From an uncultured Alphaproteobacteria bacterium (GTDB lineage: Bacteria; Pseudomonadota; Alphaproteobacteria; RF32; CAG-239), in NCBI GenBank assembly GCA_944391445.1, contig CALXTL010000001.1:1-64000 (forward strand): DNA of 64,000 bases. Direction: 5' to 3'. Both the position numbers and the translations under genes were made by a program. Of the stretch, positions 1 through 7,413 are shown in pieces (position 1 is the stretch's first letter; the number at the start of each line of letters is the position of its first letter). The notes beneath the pieces were generated by a model. It had not been told where the DNA came from, made no database searches, and saw only the letters and a list, made by a program, of their open reading frames with translations.

Positions 1-76
1 CGCCCTTAGCTCAGCTGGATAGAGCAACAGCCTTCTAAGCTGTGGGTCAGACGTTCGAATCGTCTAGGGCGCGCCA
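1..76 (+). tRNA. tRNA-Arg (anticodon TCT), first base cut off by the window edge
   Basis: Cloverleaf with the anticodon loop CTTCTAA (anticodon TCT, reading AGA/AGG). The T arm carries GTTCGAATC. The 3' acceptor strand AGGGCGC (66-72) is followed by discriminator G and an encoded CCA (74-76). The 5' strand begins CGCCCT, so the first G of the 7-bp acceptor stem lies one base before the window. Confidence 0.95.
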
Positions 77-82
77 TTAAAA

Positions 83-138
83 AACTCCCGCAGACGCGCC
101 TTTTCAGTCAGGCAGCGCATGGCGGGAGTTCTTTTTTT
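83..138 (+). terminator. Intrinsic terminator after tRNA-Arg
   Basis: Arms AACTCCCGC (83-91) and GCGGGAGTT (122-130) enclose a long loop and are followed by a run of T residues (132-138). It lies just after the tRNA and before the convergent Cys-rich gene. Confidence 0.8.
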
Positions 139-159
139 TACCTATTTTTACAAAGCGAG

Positions 160-921
160 TTATGGTATTATCGTGTCAAAATTTCCGGCATTTGAGCAGT
201 TGAGACAAATCTCTGATGCCGAACAACAGCTATAGCAGATCTGTCCACTGGATGTCTTGTAACCGTTTGCTTTGATTCCGTTCGGGCAGCGTTGGCAACT
301 TTCCGGCGTGTTCAAAAAGCCGATAAGACAACTTTCCGAGCCGCCAGTGCATTTGGCATAAGAATTATCTGCCGGACAATAAATTTTCGTTTGTCCGGAC
401 AAGCAAGTCGGATTTTTGGTATATCCGGACGCTTCGCAATCAATAACCAATTCGCCGCCGCTGCTGCCGACACATTTACCATAAGTATTATCCGACGGGC
501 AATATTCCAGCGTTTGCCCAACTGCACAGTAGAGAACCCTAATGCCACTTTCATTCCGAATAGGTAGATAGCCCAACCCAAAGCAACTAGCCTCTCCGAC
601 ACATTTACCATATTTATTATCCGCCGGACAATATTCCAACATCTGCCCCTCCACACAAAACAGCCGGCTATTACCCTTTTGAATGAGCTGATACCCCAGA
701 GCTTCGCATTGTTCGCCCGTGTTGTCCACCTTGCGGCAAAAGACTTTTGACTTGTCAAACGGGCAGTAAAGTATGCCGTCATCGGCGCAATCAGAAACAG
801 AATCGGTATAACCGAGTTCGGCGCAGGAAGGCGCCTGAGTGCATTGCTGGGCGAGCGCCCCGCCGGCGGCAAGAATAGCCGCGGCGGAGACGAAACAGGG
901 TAAGAAATAATTGTAGTTCAT
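160..921 (-). CDS. Secreted cysteine-rich repeat protein, function unknown
   Basis: 253 residues. A signal peptide (about residues 1-24, ending ALAQ) precedes roughly four imperfect 35-45 residue modules. Each begins C-x-x-LGY and ends in a YCP-x-DN-x-YGKC type motif, for example at the three YGKC/YAKC sites. The C-terminal segment has a different pattern, with a CYSCCS motif and a final C-x-x-CS. The many paired cysteines suggest disulphide-stabilised domains in the periplasm or outside the cell; that is inference. A Shine-Dalgarno AAGGAT lies 8 bases before the ATG. The gene is alone, converging on tRNA-Arg. I do not recognise the family. A remnant of a paralogue's C-terminus lies at 16386-16474. 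Confidence 0.75.
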   Translation of the reverse strand: MNYNYFLPCFVSAAAILAAGGALAQQCTQAPSCAELGYTDSVSDCADDGILYCPFDKSKVFCRKVDNTGEQCEALGYQLIQKGNSRLFCVEGQMLEYCPADNKYGKCVGEASCFGLGYLPIRNESGIRVLYCAVGQTLEYCPSDNTYGKCVGSSGGELVIDCEASGYTKNPTCLSGQTKIYCPADNSYAKCTGGSESCLIGFLNTPESCQRCPNGIKANGYKTSSGQICYSCCSASEICLNCSNAGNFDTIIP

Positions 922-1028
922 CGCATGACATCCTTATAAAAGAAATATGACGACACAAGGCTCTGTATTCAGTATCGCTCATTTCGTAAATGATGTCAAC
1001 ACATAATCATACCTCGGTTTGACAAAAA

Positions 1029-1162
1029 ATGTCATCATCAAACCAGAGCTTTAGCGAGGTTTCTTTTTTGTCATCCTCGGGCCTGAGCGAAGCGAAGAAT
1101 AGACCCGGGGATCCAGGGGATTAATATAGCTATATCCTTTAACCTGGATGTCCGGATCAAGT
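1029..1162. repeat. REP-like dispersed repeat, copy 1 (degenerate 40-bp unit plus full 96-bp unit)
   Basis: The full unit (1067-1162) matches 16597-16692 with about three mismatches in 96 bases. It contains the hallmark segments TCATCCTCGGGCCTGAGCG and AGACCCGGGGATCCAGG, then CCTGGATGTCCGGATCAAG. A degraded unit starting TGTCATCATC precedes it (1029-1066). The CCTCGGG / CCCGGGG pairing resembles the palindromic intergenic repeats common in alphaproteobacteria. Confidence 0.85.
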
Positions 1163-1168
1163 CCGAAC

Positions 1169-1423
1169 ATGACCCTGCGTCCGGAAGCCCGTTTGGCCAT
1201 GACTTATGACCTGATGGACGGAGACAACGACACGGTTGTCAAACTTGGCGGTTCTTCTTATCGTGTTAACGGAGAGGAGCTTGACCGCTTTGGTGTTGAA
1301 GCCGGAGCCGGTGTCACCGCGGAACTGAACGAGAAATGGGATATCAGTGCCGGTTATGAAGGGCGTTTCCGCTCTGATTATACCGACCACACCGGTATCC
1401 TGAGCGCAAAATATAAGTTCTAA
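1169..1423 (+). pseudogene. Autotransporter beta-barrel C-terminal remnant
   Basis: About 85 residues ending ILSAKYKF, with alternating hydrophobic strands (FGVEAGAGV, WDISAGYEGRF) and a terminal phenylalanine. That is typical of the last strands of an autotransporter outer-membrane barrel. No signal peptide, passenger or rest of the barrel is present. The reading frame runs back directly into the REP-like repeat ending at 1162, so the few residues encoded upstream come from the repeat. A strong terminator follows. Read as the tail of a deleted autotransporter gene. Confidence 0.65.
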
Positions 1424-1462
1424 TCCGCGCTGAGCTTATTATTAAGAGTTTTTTTATGAGAG

Positions 1463-1499
1463 ACGCCTCCGGGAAGAAAAACCGGAGGCGTTCTTTTTG
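1463..1499 (+). terminator. Intrinsic terminator behind the autotransporter remnant
   Basis: Perfect 10-bp stem ACGCCTCCGG (1463-1472) / CCGGAGGCGT (1482-1491) followed by TCTTTTT. It is probably the original terminator of the deleted autotransporter gene. Confidence 0.85.
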
Positions 1500-1516
1500 T
1501 GCTTTTTTATTATCTT

Positions 1517-1533
1517 CAAGTCCGAGGATGACA
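1517..1533 (-). repeat. Inverted fragment of the REP-like repeat
   Basis: CAAGTCCGAGGATGACA is the reverse complement of the first bases of the unit found at 1067 and 16597 (TGTCATCCTCGG). Together with 1029-1162 it brackets the autotransporter remnant. Confidence 0.5.
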
Positions 1534-1608
1534 TTTCTTACCAGTCATGTTCAAACTTGCCCCGGACAAGTCGTGAACAAGAAAAAATCTTCAGAAAAGG
1601 TAATATGT

Positions 1609-4233
1609 TTACAAAGCGTTGCGAATAGCGTCAACGGCTTCTTGCAGGCGGGAAGCATCGCTGCCGCCGGTCTGCGCCATATCCGGACGTCCGCCGCCGC
1701 CCTGGGCACCGACATAAGGCGCAACAATTTTCACCAAATTTACCGCTGAAATTCTGTTTGTCAGATCATCAGTTACGCCGATGACAACCGAAACTTTGCC
1801 GTCATTGACCGTCAGAAAAGCCACAACCAGATTATTTTTATATTGCATTTTGACTTCATCAATAAAAGCTTTTAGTTCCTTGGTTTCAATATTTTCCAAA
1901 ATGCGCGAAACAAAACGGACGCCGTTGACGGTTTCATGGCTGTCTGGATTATCCGCCGCTTTGTTGCTGACAAACTTTTTCTTGAGTTCAAACAATTTTG
2001 TCTCAAGTTCTTTTTTCTCTTCCAGCAGTTGATAAACACGCGTTTCAATATCATTAAAGCTTGATTTCAGCGCCTGGCCGACACGATGCAACTTGTCCTC
2101 AACTTCCTGAGTAAATTTCTCGGCGCCGGGCCCACTGACACATTCCAGACGGCGCACGCCGGCCGCAATAGCGCCTTCGCTGACAATATTAAAATAGCCG
2201 ATATCGCCGGTGTTGTGCACATGCGTACCGCCGCACAATTCCATCGAAACGCCGTCGCCGACGCAGACAACGCGAACCTCGTCGCCGTATTTTTCGCCAA
2301 ATAAAGCCATCGCACCGGATTTAATGGCGTCTTCCTGGCTCATCAGTTTGGTGGTGACGGGGTAGTTGGCGCGGATCATGTTGTTGACATCGTTTTCCAG
2401 CTCGCGAATTTCATTTTCGGAAATTTGCCGGTTATAGGCAATGTCAAAGCGCATGCGGTCTGCCGCCACATACGAACCTTTTTGTGTGACATTCTGGCCG
2501 TATTTCTTTTGCAAGGCTTTGTGCAACAGATGAGTAACGGTGTGGTTACCCTGAATATTATGCCGGTTTTGCACGTCCACCTGAAAAGACGCCGTGTCGC
2601 CGACACAGACACTGCCGCGAACCAGCCGGCAGACATGTACATGCAGACCGTTGAGTTTTTTCTTGGTGTCCAGCACTTCCGCTTCAAATTTGTCGCTGCG
2701 GATAAAGCCTTTGTCGCCAACCTGGCCGCCCATCTCGCCATAGAAAGGCGTCTGATTGGCCAACAGATAAAATTCACCGGCACGGACATTGTCAACAGCA
2801 GCACCGTTTTGCACCAACGCGGTGACGACGGCGTCGGAAGCAAGCGTGGTATAGCCGACAAATTCGCTGCAGCCGAGTTTGTCTTGCAGCTCAAACCATA
2901 TTTTTTCGGTGCCGGCATCGCCTGATCCGGCCCAATTTTTGCGAGCCTCGGCCTTTTGGCGGGCCATAGCCGCGTCAAAACCTTTTGTATCAACCTTAAT
3001 CTCGCGCAGTTTCAGCGCATCTTCCGTCAGATCCAGCGGGAAACCATAAGTGTCATAAAGCTTGAAAGCCGTTTCTCCGGGCAGAGTATCGCCGGCTTTC
3101 AGGCCGGATGTCTCATCATCCAGCAGACGGAGACCTTTTTCCATTGTTTTGATAAAACGCTCTTCTTCGGTTTTGATCGTTTCTCGGATAAGGGTTTCGG
3201 CCGAATAAAGCTCGGGATAGGCCTCGCCCATTTCCCGCTGCAAAGAAGGCAGCAGTTTGTACATCATTGGTTCTTTAACACCAAGCATGTGAATATGACG
3301 CATGGCACGGCGCATAATCCGGCGCAGCACATAACCGCGCCCTTCATTAGAGGGCAGCACACCGTCGGCAATCAGAAAAGCGGCCGAACGCAAATGGTCG
3401 GCAATCACGTTGTGCGAAGCTTGCAGCGGCCCTTTGGGATCAGAGTTGGCAATATTGGCAATATCACGAATGATATTTTGGAACAGGTCAATGTCATAAT
3501 TGGAATGCACCCCCTGCAAAATGGCAGAAATTCTTTCCAGCCCCATGCCGGTGTCAATACATTTCTGTTTCAGATCAATACGCGTGCCGTCGGGCAGATC
3601 TTCAAATTCGTCAAAAACCAGATTCCAAATTTCAATCCAGCGGTCGCCGTCTTCTTCCGCCGTGCCGGGCAGGCCGCCCCAGACCTGTTCGCCGTGGTCA
3701 TAAAAAATTTCCGAGCAATAGCCGCAGGGGCCGGTGTCGCCCATTTGCCAGAAGTTATCCTTGGTCTTGATGCCGATGATTCTGTCTTCGGGCAGACCGG
3801 ACACTTTGCGCCAGATGTTGCGGGAAACTTCATCAGTATGAAAAACCGTCACCGCCAGCCTGTCTTTGGGCAGGCCGAATTCTTTGGTCACAAGCTCCCA
3901 GGCAAAAGCGATGGCTTCGTCTTTGAAATAATCGCCGAAAGAAAAATTGCCGAGCATCTCAAAAAAAGTATGGTGGCGGACATCATAGCCCACGCTGTCC
4001 AGATCATTATGCTTGCCGCCGGCACGAACAGATTTTTGGGAAGTCGTTGCTCTTTTGAACGGGGCTGTTTCATTGCCGGTAAAAATATTTTTAAATTGCA
4101 CCATGCCCGAGTTGGTAAACATCAGGGTCGGATCATTGTTCGGCACCAAAGAAGATGACGGAATGATCTTATGGCCGTTTCTGGCAAAATAGTTCAAAAA
4201 AGTGTTTCTTATTTCTTTTACGCTGGTTGTCAT
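1609..4233 (-). CDS. alaS: Alanyl-tRNA synthetase
   Basis: 874 residues, the usual length. It charges tRNA-Ala and also the alanine-accepting tmRNA encoded at 24586-24931. Domain order seen: the N-terminal class II catalytic core (RNTFLNYFARNGH, later RAGGKHNDLDSVG), the tRNA-recognition region, the editing domain with zinc-site motifs HTVTHLLH and CGGTH, and a C-Ala domain ending in GAQGGGGRPD. The ATG at 4233 (MTTSVKEIR) is preferred over an upstream in-frame start because it has GGGAAG upstream and matches the family N-terminus. It is divergent from sfsA. Confidence 0.97.
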   Translation of the reverse strand: MTTSVKEIRNTFLNYFARNGHKIIPSSSLVPNNDPTLMFTNSGMVQFKNIFTGNETAPFKRATTSQKSVRAGGKHNDLDSVGYDVRHHTFFEMLGNFSFGDYFKDEAIAFAWELVTKEFGLPKDRLAVTVFHTDEVSRNIWRKVSGLPEDRIIGIKTKDNFWQMGDTGPCGYCSEIFYDHGEQVWGGLPGTAEEDGDRWIEIWNLVFDEFEDLPDGTRIDLKQKCIDTGMGLERISAILQGVHSNYDIDLFQNIIRDIANIANSDPKGPLQASHNVIADHLRSAAFLIADGVLPSNEGRGYVLRRIMRRAMRHIHMLGVKEPMMYKLLPSLQREMGEAYPELYSAETLIRETIKTEEERFIKTMEKGLRLLDDETSGLKAGDTLPGETAFKLYDTYGFPLDLTEDALKLREIKVDTKGFDAAMARQKAEARKNWAGSGDAGTEKIWFELQDKLGCSEFVGYTTLASDAVVTALVQNGAAVDNVRAGEFYLLANQTPFYGEMGGQVGDKGFIRSDKFEAEVLDTKKKLNGLHVHVCRLVRGSVCVGDTASFQVDVQNRHNIQGNHTVTHLLHKALQKKYGQNVTQKGSYVAADRMRFDIAYNRQISENEIRELENDVNNMIRANYPVTTKLMSQEDAIKSGAMALFGEKYGDEVRVVCVGDGVSMELCGGTHVHNTGDIGYFNIVSEGAIAAGVRRLECVSGPGAEKFTQEVEDKLHRVGQALKSSFNDIETRVYQLLEEKKELETKLFELKKKFVSNKAADNPDSHETVNGVRFVSRILENIETKELKAFIDEVKMQYKNNLVVAFLTVNDGKVSVVIGVTDDLTNRISAVNLVKIVAPYVGAQGGGGRPDMAQTGGSDASRLQEAVDAIRNAL

Positions 4234-4397
4234 TTTTTTGCTTCCCAAATAAAAACTTAACCTCAAATTAATAGAGCAAACTTGTCTCTCTGTCCACTGT
4301 TTTTTTATGAAAAGCAATGTTATTCTTGCCAAAAAAACAAACTCGGATAATACTAAAAGACAAATTTGGTTATACAAAAGAGGTTTGTTGAAGCAAC

Positions 4398-5093
4398 GTG
4401 AAATATCGCCACCAACTTTTTCCGGCTGTTGTTGCCGGACGATTCAACTCCATGATTGTCGACATCCGTCTCTCTGACGATTCCGTCGTCCCGGCTTTTT
4501 GCGCTCGCCGGGAGATTAACGCTGTCTGCAGCGAAGGAATGGATGTTCTGGTCAAACGCACCACCAACCCGAACCGGATAATCAAATATAAAATTGAATA
4601 TATCAGCAAAGACGGACGGCTGATTTTTACAAGTCCGCGGTATGAAAATTTTTTGTTTCAGGAAGCATTTGTCAATGGCAAAATCAGCGAGCTTTCCGAA
4701 TATAAAAATTGCCGCCGCATTGAAGCTGACGAGCATTTGTCGCACATTCCCTTTGAGCTTTCGGATGAAAACGGCCGCAAATGCTACGTCTTCGTCCGGA
4801 CATTGTACGGATATCGTGCCGGAAGGGTTGTTTTTCCCGTTCACATCAGCTTTTTTGAGCAGGAAATGTTTGAGGAAATGCGCAAACTTCGCACGGCCGG
4901 GCATCAGACTTGTATTTTTATGATTGTGCCTTTCAGTGGCTGCGGGGAGGTACGCTTTGTCTGGAAAGCGGCACCGGTTGCGGCGGCAAAACTGTTTGAG
5001 GAGGCAAAAAACGGATTGCAGTTTCTCTGTTATGGATGTAATGTCAATAAAACAAATATCGCAATAGCCGATAAAATAGATATCATATACTGA
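4398..5093 (+). CDS. sfsA: SfsA-family protein with degenerate active site
   Basis: 231 residues, the family length. The SfsA frame is recognisable: an LFP start followed by GRF and DIRL, then VKRTTNPNR, FQEAFVNGKISEL and a C-terminal GLQFLCY. SfsA proteins have a nucleic-acid-binding OB-like N-domain and a PD-(D/E)xK-like C-domain. The conserved SRxDF segment reads SHIPF here and the usual EVK reads FVR, so the catalytic acid and lysine positions are lost. It starts at GTG; the next ATG would remove the conserved LFP. map follows by 19 bases and radC next, a common alphaproteobacterial order that supports the call. Confidence 0.75.
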   Translation: MKYRHQLFPAVVAGRFNSMIVDIRLSDDSVVPAFCARREINAVCSEGMDVLVKRTTNPNRIIKYKIEYISKDGRLIFTSPRYENFLFQEAFVNGKISELSEYKNCRRIEADEHLSHIPFELSDENGRKCYVFVRTLYGYRAGRVVFPVHISFFEQEMFEEMRKLRTAGHQTCIFMIVPFSGCGEVRFVWKAAPVAAAKLFEEAKNGLQFLCYGCNVNKTNIAIADKIDIIY

Positions 5094-5112
5094 TAAAGGA
5101 AGGTGTTTTAAG

Positions 5113-5919
5113 GTGTCTTATAAAAGAAAAGACGGTGTTGTTATTCATGACAATCCCGAAGATTATGAAAAAATGCGTGCTGCCGGCAAGGTCGCGGCGG
5201 AATGTCTTGATTTTATCACGCCCTATGTCCAAGTCGGCATCACCACCGGTGAGCTGGACGACCTCTGTCGCAAATACATGGAAGACCACGGTGCCATTCC
5301 TGCCTGCCTGGGTTATCACGGCTACCCAAAGTCGACTTGTATCTCGATTAATCATGTGATTTGCCACGGGATACCGGATAATGAACGCAAACTGGCGCCC
5401 GGTGATATTCTCAATATTGACGTTACGGCCATTGTTGACGGCTGGTATGGAGACACCAGCCGGATGTATTATGCCGGTGAGCCGAAAATCAAAGCCAAAC
5501 GCCTCTGTGATGTAACATACGAATGTCTGATGCGCGGCATTGATGTCGTGCGCCCGGGAGCCAGACTGGGCGATATTGGCGCCGTGATTGAAGAATACGC
5601 GCATAAATACGGCTATTCCGTTGTCGATATGTTCTGCGGCCATGGGTTGGGGCAGGTTTTCCATGATGAGCCGAATGTCATGCATTGCGGTCGTAAAGGA
5701 ACCGGCGCTTTGCTGGAAGAAGGAATGTTTTTTACCATTGAGCCGATGATCAATATCGGGAAGAAAGAGGCGATTATATTGCAAAACGGCTGGACCGCGA
5801 CAACCCGTGACAAAACTCTTTCGGCGCAGTTTGAGCATTCTCTGGCCGTCACCAAAGACGGCTGCGAAGTATTTACTTATTCGCCCAAAGGCTTGGACAA
5901 GCCGCCTTATAAAATCTGA
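5113..5919 (+). CDS. map: Type I methionine aminopeptidase
   Basis: 268 residues. Removes the initiator methionine from nascent proteins in the cytoplasm. The dinuclear metal ligands are all visible: D103 (NIDVT), D114 (GDTSR), H177 (GHGLG), E210 (TIEPM) and E241 (FEHSL). The substrate-binding histidine H85 lies in CHGIP. The start is GTG with AAGGAAGG upstream. It sits in the sfsA-map-radC cluster and was probably co-transcribed from sfsA. Confidence 0.97.
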   Translation: MSYKRKDGVVIHDNPEDYEKMRAAGKVAAECLDFITPYVQVGITTGELDDLCRKYMEDHGAIPACLGYHGYPKSTCISINHVICHGIPDNERKLAPGDILNIDVTAIVDGWYGDTSRMYYAGEPKIKAKRLCDVTYECLMRGIDVVRPGARLGDIGAVIEEYAHKYGYSVVDMFCGHGLGQVFHDEPNVMHCGRKGTGALLEEGMFFTIEPMINIGKKEAIILQNGWTATTRDKTLSAQFEHSLAVTKDGCEVFTYSPKGLDKPPYKI

Positions 5920-5944
5920 GTACCCGTAAAATCGAGAGGACGAC

Positions 5945-6661
5945 ATGGCTGATAATAATACCGCGCCGGATTATCTTGGTCATCGCCAACGTCTGAGGGA
6001 ACGTTTTCTCCTCGGCGGCGGCAGAGATATGGCCGATTACGAACTTTTGGAGCTGTTGCTGACTTATGCTTTGCCCCGGCGCGATGTTAAACCAATGGCC
6101 AAAGCATTGGTCCGGAGATTCGGAAGCTTTGCCGGAGCGCTTAATGCATCTCGCGAAGAGTTAAGCGAAATTCCCGGTATCAAAGACAGTGCCTGCACAT
6201 TGTTCAAAATCATTGTTGCCGCGGTAGAGCGTTGTTCATGGCAAAATTTACACGAAGCAGATTTGCCGATTTTGCTTACAACAGACGGTTTGGTGGATTA
6301 TTGCCGCGCGGCAATTGCCTTTTCTGAAGTCGAAGAGTTGCATATCATCTATCTGAACAGCAAACTGAAAGTCATCTGTCAGGAACTGATGCAAAAAGGA
6401 ACCATCAACACGGTGGCGATTCACCCGCGCGAGATCATCAAATCGGCACTGATCCACAAAGCCGGCTCCATCATTCTGGTGCACAACCACCCTTCCGGCG
6501 ACGTCACTCCGTCCAAAGCCGATGTTAAAGTAACGCAACAAGTTAAAGAAGCCTGTGCTTCGGTCAGCATCAGGCTTCTGGATCATATCATCATCAGTCA
6601 AAGCGATTTCTACAGCTTTGATCAACACGGTCTGCTGGATGATGCTCAGCTGGCGCTGTGA
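5945..6661 (+). CDS. radC: RadC family JAB-domain protein
   Basis: 238 residues. An N-terminal helix-hairpin-helix region (LLELLLTYALPRRDVK, then SEIPGIK) is followed by a C-terminal JAMM/MPN metalloprotease-like domain with the motif HNHPSGDVTPSKAD. The family's biochemical role is unsettled despite the DNA repair name. The SD GAGAGGA lies just before ATG. The 3' end overlaps the convergent marC by 16 bases. Confidence 0.95.
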   Translation: MADNNTAPDYLGHRQRLRERFLLGGGRDMADYELLELLLTYALPRRDVKPMAKALVRRFGSFAGALNASREELSEIPGIKDSACTLFKIIVAAVERCSWQNLHEADLPILLTTDGLVDYCRAAIAFSEVEELHIIYLNSKLKVICQELMQKGTINTVAIHPREIIKSALIHKAGSIILVHNHPSGDVTPSKADVKVTQQVKEACASVSIRLLDHIIISQSDFYSFDQHGLLDDAQLAL

Positions 6662-7254
6662 ATAAATCCTTCGATAATCTGCGTCATGTTGGTCGTGAAC
6701 AGTTTGACAGAGATAGCCAGCAGAATAATGCCGAAAAATTTCTGAATCATATAAATCACGCCGGCACCGAGCATGGCTTTGATGTTTTTGGCAAAGCGCA
6801 AAATCCAATAAACGACAAACATATTGGCCGCCACTGCCGCAATAATATTTATGCTGTGGAACTGCGAACGAATGGACAATAAAGTTGTCAGTGCGCCGGC
6901 GCCTGCCACCAAAGGAAACACAATCGGAAAGAAGGTTGAATCTTTGGGAGAATCTTCGGTGTCTTTGAAAATATGAATATCCAAAACCATTTCCAGCGCC
7001 ATCACAAAAATAATCAACGAACCGGCAACCGCAAAAGAAGAAATATCAACGTTGAATAACTTTAAGAAAGCCTCTCCGACATACAAAAAGATCATAAACA
7101 TTGCAAAAGAAAGCAGAGCTGCTTTCAACGGATATATTTTTTTGCCGCGTTTTTCAAGAGTAATGATAATCGGCATGGTGCCGACAATATCGATAATTGC
7201 GAACAAGACAAAAAAAGCGCTCACAAACTGTTGAAAATCAAATTGTTGAAACAT
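6646..7254 (-). CDS. marC: MarC-family integral membrane protein
   Basis: About 202 residues with six hydrophobic segments, including AFFVLFAIIDIVGTMP at the N-terminus (the family's first helix) and ITLLALISV-like stretches to the end. The role is unknown; the family was once linked, wrongly, to multiple antibiotic resistance. The start is decided by the ribosome-binding site: AGGAG abuts the upstream ATG at 7260 with no spacer but lies 6 bases before the second ATG at 7254 (MFQQFDF). The last 16 bases overlap radC on the other strand. Confidence 0.9.
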   Translation of the reverse strand: MFQQFDFQQFVSAFFVLFAIIDIVGTMPIIITLEKRGKKIYPLKAALLSFAMFMIFLYVGEAFLKLFNVDISSFAVAGSLIIFVMALEMVLDIHIFKDTEDSPKDSTFFPIVFPLVAGAGALTTLLSIRSQFHSINIIAAVAANMFVVYWILRFAKNIKAMLGAGVIYMIQKFFGIILLAISVKLFTTNMTQIIEGFIHSAS

Positions 7255-7340
7255 TTTCATCTCCTAAATTTTGAAATATGCGATTCTTATAAGTTCAAAA
7301 CGATAATTTTTTATTAAAAAAAGTCCACAAATATTTTTAA

Positions 7341-7386
7341 ACATAAACAGTTATGTATTTACAATCATAAGTACCTATGATAATGA
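7341..7386 (+). promoter_or_regulatory. Candidate promoter/operators upstream of eptA
   Basis: Two adjacent inverted repeats, ACATAA-acag-TTATGT (7341-7356) and ATCATA-agtacc-TATGAT (7364-7381). They overlap a possible sigma-70 promoter TTTACA (7358-7363), 17-base spacer, TAATGA (7381-7386), which ends 27 bases before the eptA ATG. It does not match the PmrA box. The regulator is unknown. Confidence 0.35.
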
Positions 7387-7413
7387 CAAAAAATAATAAA
7401 ATGGATTAAACAG

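Noticed and set aside
1456..1749. 97-codon plus-strand frame over the terminator and the end of alaS
   Set aside because: It spans a strong hairpin terminator and the antisense of alaS, with no domain or start signal.
2956..4158. 400-codon open frame on the plus strand inside alaS
   Set aside because: It is fully antisense to a well-conserved gene, has no recognisable domain and no Shine-Dalgarno. Long antisense frames are common given the codon bias of alaS.
6248..6808. 186-codon minus-strand frame across radC and marC
   Set aside because: Antisense to the JAB domain of radC and out of frame with marC, with no protein family features.
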